A DNA stretch of 64,000 nt, from positions 1-64,000 of the forward strand of contig JBBSPV010000014.1 in assembly GCA_038258425.1 (NCBI GenBank), read 5' to 3'. Below the pieces are notes generated by a model. The model did not search any database. It had not been told where the DNA came from and saw nothing but the letters and a program-made list of their open reading frames with translations. A program made the position numbers and the translations under genes. Below, piece by piece: positions 8,549 through 16,142 of this stretch (positions are counted from its first letter, which is position 1; every line of letters begins with the position of its first letter). This DNA comes from DATLGB01 sp038258425 (GTDB lineage: Bacteria > Actinomycetota > Thermoleophilia > Solirubrobacterales > Solirubrobacteraceae).

Positions 8549-9619
8549 CTAGGCACCGGCCGCGCCCAGCGCGGCGACCACGCGCTCGCCGGCGTGCCCG
8601 TCGCCGTAGAGCTCGGGGCGCCGCGCGGGGCGCCGTCGCTCCAGGGCGGCCCGGGCGGCCCCGGCGTCGAGGTCGACGAGGACGTTCCAGCCGGCCTCGA
8701 CCGTCTCCCGCCACTCCGTCGTGTCGCGCAGGGTCACGCACGGGACGCCGGCGAGATAGGCCTCCTTCTGGACGCCGCCCGAATCGGTCAGCACCCGGTT
8801 GGCGTGCAGCAGCAGGGCGGTGAACTCGACGTAGCCCAGCGGTGGGGTGAGGTGCACGCGCGCGGACGCCTCGAGCCGGCCGAGCTGCCCGGCAGCGGCG
8901 AGCCGCGCGCCGGTGCGCGGGTGCAGCGGGAGGACGACGTCCGCCTCGACGGCGAGCAGCAGCTCGACCAGGCGCCGCAGGCGCTCGGGGTCGTCGACGT
9001 TGCCCGACCGGTGCGCCGTGGCCAGCACGTAGGCGCCGGGGCTCACGCCTGCCCGGTCCAGCACGTCCGTGCGCGCGCGGGCGCGCGGCGCGACGAGCCG
9101 TGCCACGTCGACCATCACGTCGCCCACCACGACGACCTCGCCGGCGACCCGCTCGGCGCGCAGCCGGCGCGCCGGCGCCTCGGAGGAGCACAGCAGCAGA
9201 TCCGCCGCATGGTCGGTCAGCACGCGGTTGAGCTCCTCCGGCATCGCCCGGTCGAAGGACCGCATCCCCGCTTCGACGTGCGCCACGGGCACCCGCCCCT
9301 GGGCGGCCGCGAGTCCACCGGCGAGGGTCGAGTTCGTGTCGCCGTAGACGAGCACCCGATCCGGGCGCTCGGCCACGAGCAGCTCGGCGACCGCCGCCAG
9401 CATGCGGGCGGTCTGGGCCGTGTTGGAGCCGCCGCCGAGGTCGAGCCGGTGCTCGGGCCGCGACAGGCCGAGCTCGTCGAAGAACACGCGCGACATGTCG
9501 TCGTCGTAGTGCTGGCCGGTGTGGACCGTCACCTCGTCGGCGACCTCGCGCAGGCGGCCCGAGACGGCGGCGGCCTTGACGAACTGCGGCCGGTTGCCGA
9601 TGACCGTGAGGACCTTCAA
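8549..9619 (-). CDS. wecB: UDP-N-acetylglucosamine 2-epimerase (non-hydrolysing)
   Basis: Interconverts UDP-GlcNAc (or a 2,3-diacetamido analogue) and the manno epimer. The 356-residue protein starts LKVLTVIGNRPQFVKAAA and carries the fold's hallmarks: TGQHYDDDMS, VYGDTNSTLAG, HVEAGMRSFDRAMPEELNR, and the C-terminal TDSGGVQKEAYLAGVP. The first residues require a TTG start at 9619, since no ATG or GTG lies between the aminotransferase stop (9631) and the conserved beta strand. In company with WbpB- and WbpD-like genes it may work as WbpI rather than as a housekeeping WecB. Confidence 0.92.
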   Translation of the reverse strand: MKVLTVIGNRPQFVKAAAVSGRLREVADEVTVHTGQHYDDDMSRVFFDELGLSRPEHRLDLGGGSNTAQTARMLAAVAELLVAERPDRVLVYGDTNSTLAGGLAAAQGRVPVAHVEAGMRSFDRAMPEELNRVLTDHAADLLLCSSEAPARRLRAERVAGEVVVVGDVMVDVARLVAPRARARTDVLDRAGVSPGAYVLATAHRSGNVDDPERLRRLVELLLAVEADVVLPLHPRTGARLAAAGQLGRLEASARVHLTPPLGYVEFTALLLHANRVLTDSGGVQKEAYLAGVPCVTLRDTTEWRETVEAGWNVLVDLDAGAARAALERRRPARRPELYGDGHAGERVVAALGAAGA

Positions 9620-9630
9620 GCCGCCGGCGC

Positions 9631-10422
9631 TCAGGCCGCGGACAGCGTGCGCTCGACGTCCTCGCGCAGCGCGGCGGCGACCCGCTCGGTCACCGGACCG
9701 GGGGCGGCCGGCAGCGGCCTGCCGTCGATGGCGCTGATCGGCATCGCCTCGCGCACCGACGAGGCGATGAAGGCCTCGTCCGCGTCGAAGAGCTCCTCGA
9801 GCGTCGTCACGCGCTCCTGCACGTCGCAGCAGGCCATCACGTGGTCGCGGGTGATCGACTGCAGGATCCGCTCGGACAGCGGCGGGGTGAGCAGGCGGCC
9901 GCCGGAGACCCAGAACAGCGTCCACGTGGGGCCCTCGAGCACGCGGCCGTGGGGCGTGACCAACAGCGCCTCGTCGGCGCCGTCCTCCTTGGCGAGCCGC
10001 CCCGCGAGCATGTTGGCGGCGTAGGAGAGCGTCTTGAGCCCGTCGAGCACGCGCGTCGGGGCGTAGGTCACGGTCCGTACCGACTGGGTCGGCGGGTTCT
10101 GGGGCAGCGGCTCGAGCAGCAGCACCCGCCGGCCGCCACGGGTCAGCACGACGCGCAGCAGCCCCTCGACGGCGCCGGCGCGATCGAGCAGCTCGGCCAC
10201 CTCGGCTTTCAGCGCGTCCACGTCGGGCTCGAGCCGCAGACCGGCGCAGGTGCGCTCCAGCCGGGCGTAGTGCTCCTCGAGGGCGAACGGCCGCCCGGCG
10301 TAGAGCCGGATGACCTCGAAGCCGCCGTCCCCGCGCAGCAGGCCCTCGTCGGTCGCCGGGATCATGGCGTCGGCCGCGGGGCCGACGACGCCGTCGATCG
10401 AGGCCAGCAGCGGCACGCTCAT
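9631..10422 (-). CDS. Class IV PLP aminotransferase / aminodeoxychorismate lyase-like
   Basis: The 263-residue PLP enzyme belongs to fold type IV (branched-chain aminotransferase, D-amino acid aminotransferase, ADC lyase). It shows EGLLRGDGGFEVIRLYAGRP near residue 28, the segment with the likely PLP lysine LKTLSYAANMLA (about 145-156), and EALLVTPHGRVLEG, the phosphate-binding region. Substrate cannot be told from sequence; aminodeoxychorismate lyase (folate) or a D-amino-acid aminotransferase is most likely. It leads the minus-strand cluster whose other members act on UDP sugars, where a DegT-type aminotransferase would be expected instead. Confidence 0.88.
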   Translation of the reverse strand: MSVPLLASIDGVVGPAADAMIPATDEGLLRGDGGFEVIRLYAGRPFALEEHYARLERTCAGLRLEPDVDALKAEVAELLDRAGAVEGLLRVVLTRGGRRVLLLEPLPQNPPTQSVRTVTYAPTRVLDGLKTLSYAANMLAGRLAKEDGADEALLVTPHGRVLEGPTWTLFWVSGGRLLTPPLSERILQSITRDHVMACCDVQERVTTLEELFDADEAFIASSVREAMPISAIDGRPLPAAPGPVTERVAAALREDVERTLSAA

Positions 10423-10428
10423 GGCGCC

Positions 10429-10434
10429 AGCCTA
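10429..10434 (-). promoter_or_regulatory. -10 box for the sugar cluster (TAGGCT)
   Basis: On the minus strand TAGGCT ends exactly 6 nt before the aminotransferase ATG, the spacing expected if transcription starts on the A of the start codon. Confidence 0.55.
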
Positions 10435-10545
10435 CCGCCGCGGGGTCGTCGGAGGCACTCGCGCAGGTCGCCGGCCGCCGCGGACCCGACCTGACCGCAA
10501 GCCGGCGTACGGTCGTGGCTCAGCCATCCAACCACAGGAGCGCCG

Positions 10546-10914
10546 ATGGACTTCAAGCTCGAGCTGGTCGCCGTCCCGGTCACCGACGTGGACCGCGCGA
10601 AGGCCTTCTACGTGGCGGCCGGCTTCCACGCCGACCACGACCAGCGCGTCGACGAGACACTCCGCTTCGTGCAGATGACCCCGCCGGGCTCGGCCTGTTC
10701 CATCTGCTTCGGCGAGGGCATCACCCCGGCCGAGCCCGGCTCGGTCAGGGGCTTGCAGCTTGTCGTCTCGGACATCGAGGCGGCCCGATCCGCGCTGGTC
10801 GACGGTGGGATCGAGGTGAGCGACATCGCCCGCCTGGCCTGGGGCGACTTCGTCTACTTCTCCGACCCCGACGGCAACGCCTGGGCCGTGCAGGCGCTGC
10901 CGGACCGCGGTTGA
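10546..10914 (+). CDS. VOC-family (glyoxalase/bleomycin-resistance fold) protein
   Basis: The 122-residue protein has the paired beta-alpha-beta-beta-beta layout of the vicinal oxygen chelate fold: VAVPVTDVDRAKAFYVAAGF at the start of the first half and LQLVVSDIEAARSALVDGGI at the second, ending in YFSDPDGNAWAVQ. The SDPDGN turn is typical of small VOC enzymes. The substrate is unknown. SD AGGAG is 8 nt before the ATG. It is convergent with the PIN gene, two bases apart. Confidence 0.9.
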   Translation: MDFKLELVAVPVTDVDRAKAFYVAAGFHADHDQRVDETLRFVQMTPPGSACSICFGEGITPAEPGSVRGLQLVVSDIEAARSALVDGGIEVSDIARLAWGDFVYFSDPDGNAWAVQALPDRG

Positions 10915-10916
10915 GG

Positions 10917-11342
10917 CTATGCCGACGGAACGAGTCGCACGCCGGCCGTGCGCGCACCCGCCCGCAGGCGGTGGTCCCAAACGGCGAACACGGTGTCGCG
11001 ACCGTCGACGGCGAGCAGGCTGGCCAGATGGACTGCGTCGGCGCCGCGCAGTGCGTGTTGGCTGGCCAATCGTCCAGCGCGCGCGGTGACCGGCTCGGTG
11101 AGTTCGACCGGCCTCGTCGACGCCCAGTAGTCCTCCCATGCGGACTCGGCCCGACGCTGCTCCGCCAAGTCCAGGCGATCCGCCCGGCCGGCGGCGGCCA
11201 GCGCGGCGCACACCTCGGGATACGCAAGCGGGCTGGACACCGCGGCATCGCAGCCATCCCACAGGGTGGCGGCGAGGTCGCTGCCCTTCTCCTCGACGAG
11301 CAGCTTCACGAAGGCGCTGCTGTCGAAATACACGATCGCCAT
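10917..11342 (-). CDS. PIN-domain ribonuclease toxin (VapC family)
   Basis: Probable toxin that cuts RNA with a Mg-dependent acidic site. The 141-residue protein starts MAIVYFDSSAFVKLLVEE (first Asp at residue 7), has a middle Glu in SPLAYPEVCAAL, then GADAVHLASLL and VFAVWDHRL with the later Asp residues of the PIN quartet. It begins 6 nt after the antitoxin stop, the usual antitoxin-toxin order. Confidence 0.9.
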   Translation of the reverse strand: MAIVYFDSSAFVKLLVEEKGSDLAATLWDGCDAAVSSPLAYPEVCAALAAAGRADRLDLAEQRRAESAWEDYWASTRPVELTEPVTARAGRLASQHALRGADAVHLASLLAVDGRDTVFAVWDHRLRAGARTAGVRLVPSA

Positions 11343-11348
11343 CCGCGG

Positions 11349-11612
11349 TCAGCGCCGCTGCTCGCTCACAAGGTCGGCGACCGGGCCGCGTGCCTGCACC
11401 CGGCGGGCACGCCGCGCGGCAGGACGGTCGGTCCGCTGCGGCTTGCTGAGCACGCCGCGCTCCATGAGCTGCTCGAGCAACGGGGCCGTGTCGACCGCGA
11501 GTAGCCGCGCCACCGGAGTACCGCGGGCGGTCACGACGATCTCCTCCCCAGCCTGGGCGCGCTCGATCCAACTCGACAACTCGGCCCGCAGCGTGCTGAT
11601 CGCAACATCCAT
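11349..11612 (-). CDS. Phd/YefM-type antitoxin
   Basis: Partner of the PIN toxin; the N-terminal part should bind DNA and the C-terminal part should mask the toxin. The 87-residue protein begins MDVAISTLRAELSSWIERAQAGEEIVV and continues TARGTPVARLLAV, the classic Phd/YefM opening (helix, then GExxxVTxxGxPVAxL). The C-terminal half is basic and arginine-rich. The ATG at 11612 follows a TACACT -10 box by 7 nt, so translation is probably leaderless and the longer upstream frame through the tRNA is not coding. Confidence 0.9.
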   Translation of the reverse strand: MDVAISTLRAELSSWIERAQAGEEIVVTARGTPVARLLAVDTAPLLEQLMERGVLSKPQRTDRPAARRARRVQARGPVADLVSEQRR

Positions 11613-11633
11613 CTGCCAAAGTGTACAAGTGTC
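11613..11633 (-). promoter_or_regulatory. Antitoxin-toxin promoter with direct-repeat operator
   Basis: The minus strand has TACACT (11625-11620), 7 nt before the ATG. Overlapping it, on the plus strand, is the direct repeat AAGTGTAC/AAGTGTCC containing the palindrome TGTACA, a reasonable autoregulation site. The following 11634-11870 shows no supported gene. Confidence 0.45.
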
Positions 11634-11870
11634 CGAGGAGGATCCGTACAGCGAGCCTCGTGGGCGGCCGCCTTCACCGATCACCGCGGACGGCGTCGTC
11701 GTGGTCGGTCGCCCCGAACGCCGCGCATCATCCTGCCGGGGCAGGACTGATGAACGAGACGCCCGTGCGTCCGAGCGGGCAGCACTCCACCGGGAATCTC
11801 CTGCTGATCCAGAGGGGCTGGACCGAGCACGGCGCGCCAAGAGTCTGGCTTCAGCACGTGGTTCCGATAG

Positions 11871-11943
11871 TGCCCCCGGAAGGAATCGAACCTTCAACCT
11901 TCGGATTAAGAGTCCGCTGCTCTGCCAGTTGAGCTACAAGGGC
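11871..11943 (-). tRNA. tRNA-Lys (CUU)
   Basis: The minus strand folds into a cloverleaf: acceptor GCCCTTG with CGGGGGC (two G-U pairs), D arm TAGCTCAACTGGCAGAGCA, anticodon loop CTCTTAA with anticodon CUU, and T loop GGTTCGATTCC. Discriminator base is A; CCA is not encoded. Confidence 0.95.
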
Positions 11944-11975
11944 GCGGGGAGCGAGGATAGCGGGAGGCGGCGGCG

Positions 11976-12674
11976 CTACTTCGGCGGCGCCGGCGTCGGC
12001 GAGGCCGCGCCCGCCTGCTGCTGGGCCTGCTGCTTGGCCTGCTGCAGCTGGGAGCGGATCTCGGGGCGGCGGTCCGCGTCGGCGAGGCTCAGGGCCTTCT
12101 TGGTGGCCAGGTCACCCTTGCGGGTCTGGCCCGCCTCGTAGGCCACCGCGGCCCACTTCGCGTACGGCCCGGCCGCGTTGCGCTCCTTCGCCACGATCTC
12201 CAGCGCGTCGACGGCCCCGGTGCGGTCGTTGAGCGTCGCGTAGGCCTTGAAGGCGAGGTTCCCGGCCTGCGACTGCAGCTCGGCGTTCTTGGGGTTCGTG
12301 GCCTGGTAGCCCTCCCAGGCCTGGACGGCCTCGCGCAGGCGCTTCTTGCCGGCCGCGTCGAACGTGCCCGTGGTGGCGTTGAAGCCATCCGTCGTGCGGG
12401 CGAGGTTCGATCGCGCGCGGACGAGCTCGACCCAGGCCTGCTCGTCCCGGGGATTCGCCTGCACCGCGGCCCGCGCCGCGCGCTCCTGCTTGACGTAGCG
12501 CGCTGACCCGTTGCCCCCGGATCCGCCGTTGCCGGTGATCGCATCCACGAGGCCGCCGTTGGTCTGCCCGCCGATCCCGAACAGGACGAGTCCGCCGCCC
12601 ATGAGGACGGCGAGGAACAGGTAGATCACCTTGACGGTGTTCTTGCGGCCACGGCCGCGGAGGTCGAAGAGCAT
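11976..12674 (-). CDS. Membrane-anchored TPR-like protein downstream of tatC
   Basis: The 232-residue protein has a short basic N-terminus, one membrane segment (VIYLFLAVLMGGGLVLFGIGG, about 15-35), a Gly/Asn-rich linker, then helical repeats with TPR-like spacing (NPRDEQAWVELVRARSNLA, NPKNAELQSQAGNLAFKAY, GPYAKWAAVAYEAGQTRKGD) and a Gln/Ala coiled tail ending in Pro-rich sequence. The repeats should face the outside. It starts one base after the tatC stop, so it is co-translated with the Tat translocase; a chaperone or scaffold role is only inference. Confidence 0.8.
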   Translation of the reverse strand: MLFDLRGRGRKNTVKVIYLFLAVLMGGGLVLFGIGGQTNGGLVDAITGNGGSGGNGSARYVKQERAARAAVQANPRDEQAWVELVRARSNLARTTDGFNATTGTFDAAGKKRLREAVQAWEGYQATNPKNAELQSQAGNLAFKAYATLNDRTGAVDALEIVAKERNAAGPYAKWAAVAYEAGQTRKGDLATKKALSLADADRRPEIRSQLQQAKQQAQQQAGAASPTPAPPK

Positions 12675-12675
12675 C

Positions 12676-13665
12676 TCAGTCGGGGTCGTCGCCGATAGGG
12701 AAGACGTCGTCGTCCTCCGCCGCGGCGAGCTTCTTGGCCCGCCGGTCCATCAGCGCTGCGATGACGATAGAGCCTTCGTAGAGGACGTAGAGCGGGGCCA
12801 TCGAGAGGAACAGCGTCACGGGATCCGTGCCCGGCAGCAGCATGGCGATGACGGCGATCGCGAGGATCGCGTAGCGGCGGTTGGCCCGCAGTTGGGCGAC
12901 GGAGATGATCCCGACCCGGACGAGCAGCAGGATGCCGATCGGGACCTGGAACAGGGCGCCCAGGCCGATGCAGGTCAGGACGGTGAACTTGTAGAGGTCC
13001 CGGGCCTGGATGAGGATGTCGAAGTTCGACGAGTTGAAGTTCTGCAGGACCCTGATCGCGTTCGGGAGCACCGCGAAGTACGCGAAGGACGCACCGGCCA
13101 CGAAGAGGAAGGGCACCATGAGCATCAGCGGCACCGCCGCCTTGCGCTCGCGCGAAGAGAACGCCGGCAGGACGAAGGCGTAGGCCTGCCAGAGCAGGAT
13201 CGGCAACGACAGCAGCAGCGCGGCGTAGGCGGCGACCTTGAAGGTCTGGGTGAACGGCTCGGCGACCCCGAGGGTCACGGGCTGGCGGGCCTGGACGGGC
13301 GGGACCGCCGCCTCCAGCCGCCGCGCCTCGGCCTGCACGGCGGTCGCGGCGCGCTTCGTCGCCGCCGACGCCCCCGCGTCGTCGGCCAGCGTGGCGGCGA
13401 GCGCGCCCTGGGTGCGCGCCAGGGCGCCGATGCGGCGCTGGAACGTGCTCGTCTTGGCCAGGGCCCCCTTGTTCGACTGGCCCTTGGTCGCGATCTCGAA
13501 CGGCCGGTTGACCGCGTTGAGGACGAAGTCGCTCTGCCAGAAGCAGAGGGCGAAGCAGGCGAGGAAGGCGACGACGCAGACGATCAGCCGAGTACGCAGC
13601 TCGTCGAGATGCTCGACGAGGCTGAGCTGGTCCTCGTGCCGGACTGAGCGCAGGGCGGTGGCCAT
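12676..13665 (-). CDS. tatC: Sec-independent protein translocase TatC, with an enlarged first external loop
   Basis: Receptor for twin-arginine signal peptides in the inner membrane. The protein (329 residues) carries MATALRSVRHEDQLSLVEHLDELRTRL at its start (the conserved EHLxELRxR), six hydrophobic segments, and FxFxLPxxxFxxF-type motifs in later helices. Between TM1 and TM2 lies an extra Ala/Arg-rich helical stretch (about residues 55-130) that most TatC proteins lack. The ATG at 13665 places the EHLDELR motif at the normal distance. It follows tatA and probably serves the TAT-type Rieske protein encoded nearby. Confidence 0.95.
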   Translation of the reverse strand: MATALRSVRHEDQLSLVEHLDELRTRLIVCVVAFLACFALCFWQSDFVLNAVNRPFEIATKGQSNKGALAKTSTFQRRIGALARTQGALAATLADDAGASAATKRAATAVQAEARRLEAAVPPVQARQPVTLGVAEPFTQTFKVAAYAALLLSLPILLWQAYAFVLPAFSSRERKAAVPLMLMVPFLFVAGASFAYFAVLPNAIRVLQNFNSSNFDILIQARDLYKFTVLTCIGLGALFQVPIGILLLVRVGIISVAQLRANRRYAILAIAVIAMLLPGTDPVTLFLSMAPLYVLYEGSIVIAALMDRRAKKLAAAEDDDVFPIGDDPD

Positions 13666-13675
13666 GGGAAGGCGC

Positions 13676-13897
13676 TCAGCGCCGGCGCTCGGGGACGACC
13701 TCGCCCTCGAGCACCTCGTCCTCGTCCGCGCGCGGCGCCGCCGGCCCGGCCGCGTCGTCGCCGCGTCCGCGCAGGCCGGAGCGCAGCTCGCGCAGGCCGC
13801 CGCCGAGCTGACGCCCGAGGGCCGGCAAGCGCTTGGGCCCGAGCAGCACAAGCACGATCAAGAGGACGACGAGGAGCTCGGGGATCCCGGGCGTCAT
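13676..13897 (-). CDS. tatA: Sec-independent translocase TatA/TatE-like subunit
   Basis: Forms the pore of the Tat system with TatC. The 73-residue protein has the short N-terminal membrane helix IPELLVVLLIVLVLLG, the hinge PKRLPALGRQLG and an amphipathic helix, followed by an acidic, flexible tail. I chose the second of two close ATGs (13897) because the -10 box TAGCCT ends 9 nt before it; the first ATG (13903) would be only 3 nt from that box. Confidence 0.93.
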   Translation of the reverse strand: MTPGIPELLVVLLIVLVLLGPKRLPALGRQLGGGLRELRSGLRGRGDDAAGPAAPRADEDEVLEGEVVPERRR

Positions 13898-13906
13898 GGC
13901 CATCCG

Positions 13907-13912
13907 AGGCTA
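13907..13912 (-). promoter_or_regulatory. -10 box for tatA-tatC (TAGCCT)
   Basis: TAGCCT on the minus strand, 9 nt before the chosen tatA ATG, with no SD. Confidence 0.5.
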
Positions 13913-13982
13913 GCGCGCGACCCCCTCCGACCGGATCACTCAAGCCCGGCCGCTAGCTGCCGAACACCGCGGGCAAGCGGCC

Positions 13983-14387
13983 ATGAGCGACCTCTCCGAC
14001 CCCTCCGAGCGCATCCGGCGCGTCAAGCTCCCCTCCGGGCGCTCCATCGACGTCGTCTACTTCGACCGCGGCGAGACCACCGCGGCCCCGCCCGCCACCG
14101 ACCTGCACGTCTGCTCCGGGTGCCGCGGCCGGTTCGTCTACCCCGTCCGCTGGATGGAGCACGACGCCGTCTCCTGGGAGGTCGAGCTGCGCTGCCCGAG
14201 CTGCGAGCGGCGCACCGTGGGCACCTACGCCCAGGCGGCGGTCGACCGCTTCGACGAGGTGCTCGACCGGGGCTCCGACGCCCTGGCCCGCGACCTGCGC
14301 CGGCTCACGGTCGCGAACATGGAGCAGGAGCTCGAGTGCATCAGCCGCGCGCTCGCCGCCGACGCGCTCCTGCCCGAGGACTTCTGA
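13983..14387 (+). CDS. Zinc-ribbon protein of unknown function
   Basis: The 134-residue protein has an N-terminal strand region (RRVKLPSGRSIDVVYFDRG), a four-cysteine zinc ribbon (CSGCRGRFVYPVRW... CPSCERR, about residues 44-80), and a C-terminal helical part (ALARDLRRLTVANMEQELECISRAL). No enzyme motif is present. It faces the tatA gene across a 70-bp divergent spacer and converges on idsA. A nucleic-acid or protein-binding adaptor is possible; nothing more specific can be said. Confidence 0.8.
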   Translation: MSDLSDPSERIRRVKLPSGRSIDVVYFDRGETTAAPPATDLHVCSGCRGRFVYPVRWMEHDAVSWEVELRCPSCERRTVGTYAQAAVDRFDEVLDRGSDALARDLRRLTVANMEQELECISRALAADALLPEDF

Positions 14388-14441
14388 AGGTTTCGGCCTT
14401 CGGTCACCCGGCTCCGCCGGCGACCTTCGGACGACGTCACG
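14388..14441 (-). repeat. Stop-anchored repeat element, copy 1 (diverged)
   Basis: Read on the minus strand the element begins GTGACGTCGTCCGAAGG one base after the idsA TAG and encodes VTSSEGRRRSRVTEGR in the family frame. It includes the palindromic core CCGGCGGAGCCGG and fills the gap between two convergent genes. Confidence 0.55.
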
Positions 14442-15419
14442 CTACGAATACCGGTCGACGACGCCGTCGGCCACGAGCTCGAGCGCGCCGCGCTGGCCCT
14501 CCGGCAGCGCGGGCAGGGACGCCTGAGCCTGCTCGACCATGGCCAGCGCCCGCTCCCGGGCGGCCTCGAGCGCGCCGGTGGCGGCGATCGCGTCGCACAC
14601 CGACTCGGCCTGCTCGGGCGTCGTGACCGCGCGCAGGTCGAGGTCGGCGAGCAGCGGGGCGCGCTCCCGCGCGAGGATCAGCGGCAGCGTCACCGTGCCG
14701 TCCAGCAGGTCCGTGCCGCGGTGCTTGCCCGTGCGCTCGACGGGCCCGGAGACGTCGAGCACGTCGTCGAGCAGCTGGAAGGCGAGGCCGATCCGACGGC
14801 CAAAGGCCCCGAGCACGTCGGGCGGACCGCCGCCCTCCAACGCTCCGAGCGCGCAGGCGGCCTGGAACAGCCGCGCGGTCTTGAGGTCGCAGCGGTGCAG
14901 GTAGCGATCGACGGAGACGGCGAGGTCCCACGCGTCGGCGCGCTGGACGAGCTCCCCCTGCACGAGCGCCGACGCCGCCGCCGACAGCACCCGCACCTCG
15001 TCGACCCGGCCGTTGGCGGTCAGCTCGGCGAAGGCCTGGGCGAACAGCAGGTCACCCGTGGCGGTGGCCATCCCCCGGCCGGCCGAGGCGAAGACCGTGG
15101 GGACCCCGCGGCGCAGCGCAGCCGCGTCGAGTACGTCGTCGTGGACGAGCGTCGCCGAGTGCACGAGCTCCACGGCCGCCGCCGGGCGCAGCAGCCGCTC
15201 CTCCGCCGCCGCGTCGGCCGGCGGGCCGGCCGCGAGCAGGACGAGCAGCGGCCGCAGGCGCTTGCCGCCGGCCGCGATCGTCGAGCCGGCGTACTCGCCG
15301 AGCACCTCCCCGTGCTCGCGGGCGAGGGCGCCGAGGCGCGACTCGAGCCGGTCCATGAGCCCGGGCACGTGCACTCCCGCGGCCTCGATGACGGCCAGCA
15401 CCGTCTCGGCGGAGGCCAT
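14442..15419 (-). CDS. Trans-polyprenyl diphosphate synthase (menaquinone side chain)
   Basis: Builds a long-chain all-trans prenyl diphosphate from IPP units, most likely for menaquinone. The 325-residue protein has GGKRLRPLL (about 51-59), the first aspartate-rich motif DDVLD (94-98), CDLKTARLF, the second aspartate-rich motif FQLLDDVLD (218-222) and a KHRGTDLLDG loop. It overlaps the menG-type methyltransferase by one base (TGATG), which strongly ties it to quinone synthesis. Confidence 0.93.
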   Translation of the reverse strand: MASAETVLAVIEAAGVHVPGLMDRLESRLGALAREHGEVLGEYAGSTIAAGGKRLRPLLVLLAAGPPADAAAEERLLRPAAAVELVHSATLVHDDVLDAAALRRGVPTVFASAGRGMATATGDLLFAQAFAELTANGRVDEVRVLSAAASALVQGELVQRADAWDLAVSVDRYLHRCDLKTARLFQAACALGALEGGGPPDVLGAFGRRIGLAFQLLDDVLDVSGPVERTGKHRGTDLLDGTVTLPLILARERAPLLADLDLRAVTTPEQAESVCDAIAATGALEAARERALAMVEQAQASLPALPEGQRGALELVADGVVDRYS

Positions 15420-16120
15420 CAGCTCGGCACACGCCCGTGGTGCAGGGCGATGATCCCACCGGCCGTGAGCACCCAGCGGACGTCCACGAGGCCGGCACCG
15501 GCGAGTACGCCGCCGAGCGGCACGGGCTGCGGGAAGCGCCGGACGGAGCTCGGCAGGTACGTGTACGCGTCGTCGAAGCGGCCGAGCTGCGGAACGATCC
15601 GGTCGAACCAGACGGAGAAGAAGGTCGACAGCGGCGGCTTCGTCGGCGTCGTGATCTCGAGCACGACGACCTTGCCGCCCGGCCGCACGACCCGGGCCAT
15701 TTCACCGACGCCACGCTCGAGGTCGCCGAAGTTGCGGGCCCCGAAGCCGACCGTGGCCGCATCGAAGGCGTCGTCGGCGTAGGGCATCGCCATGGCGTCC
15801 GCCCACTGCCAGTCGACAGCCGGCTCCTTGACCCGGGCGCGGTCCAGCATGCCCTCGGAGAAGTCCGAGCCGACCACGGAGCCGCCGGGCGTCACCCGCC
15901 GCAGCAGCTCGATGGCCAGGTCGCCGGTGCCCGTGGCCACGTCGAGCGCCCGGTCACCGGGCCCGACCTCGGCCAGCTCGACCGCCCGAGCGCGCCAGCG
16001 ATGGTGCAGTCCGGCGGTCATGACGGAGTTCATCACGTCGTAGACCCCGGCGATCCGGTCGAACATCGCGCGGACCTGCTTGTCGGGCAAGGTGCCCGCG
16101 CGGGCCTCGGCGGACGGCAC
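15419..16120 (-). CDS. menG: Demethylmenaquinone methyltransferase (UbiE/MenG family)
   Basis: Transfers a methyl group from SAM to demethylmenaquinone. The 233-residue protein has MFDRIAGVYDVMNSVMTAGLHHRWR near the N-terminus, SAM motif I ALDVATGTGDLAIELLRR, FSEGMLDRAR, and the family motif GFGARNF followed by RVVRPGGKVVVLEI. It starts with GTG 23 bp after qcrC, in the order qcrA-qcrB-qcrC-menG-prenyl synthase, so quinol use and quinone synthesis form one transcription unit. Confidence 0.95.
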   Translation of the reverse strand: MPSAEARAGTLPDKQVRAMFDRIAGVYDVMNSVMTAGLHHRWRARAVELAEVGPGDRALDVATGTGDLAIELLRRVTPGGSVVGSDFSEGMLDRARVKEPAVDWQWADAMAMPYADDAFDAATVGFGARNFGDLERGVGEMARVVRPGGKVVVLEITTPTKPPLSTFFSVWFDRIVPQLGRFDDAYTYLPSSVRRFPQPVPLGGVLAGAGLVDVRWVLTAGGIIALHHGRVPS

Positions 16121-16142
16121 TACTGGCGACCGTCGGCGAGCA

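Noticed and set aside
11349..11897. Antitoxin with a 95-residue N-terminal extension
   Set aside because: The extension runs through sequence abutting tRNA-Lys and lacks a start signal; the -10 box and ATG at 11612 give a standard Phd length.
11621..11932. Plus-strand 103-codon ORF upstream of tRNA-Lys
   Set aside because: It ends inside the tRNA and its C-terminus (IEPSTFGLRVRCSAS) is the well-known artefact of reading the antisense of a tRNA gene.
12631..13647. 338-codon plus-strand ORF across tatC
   Set aside because: Antisense shadow of tatC with charged low-complexity product; no start signals.
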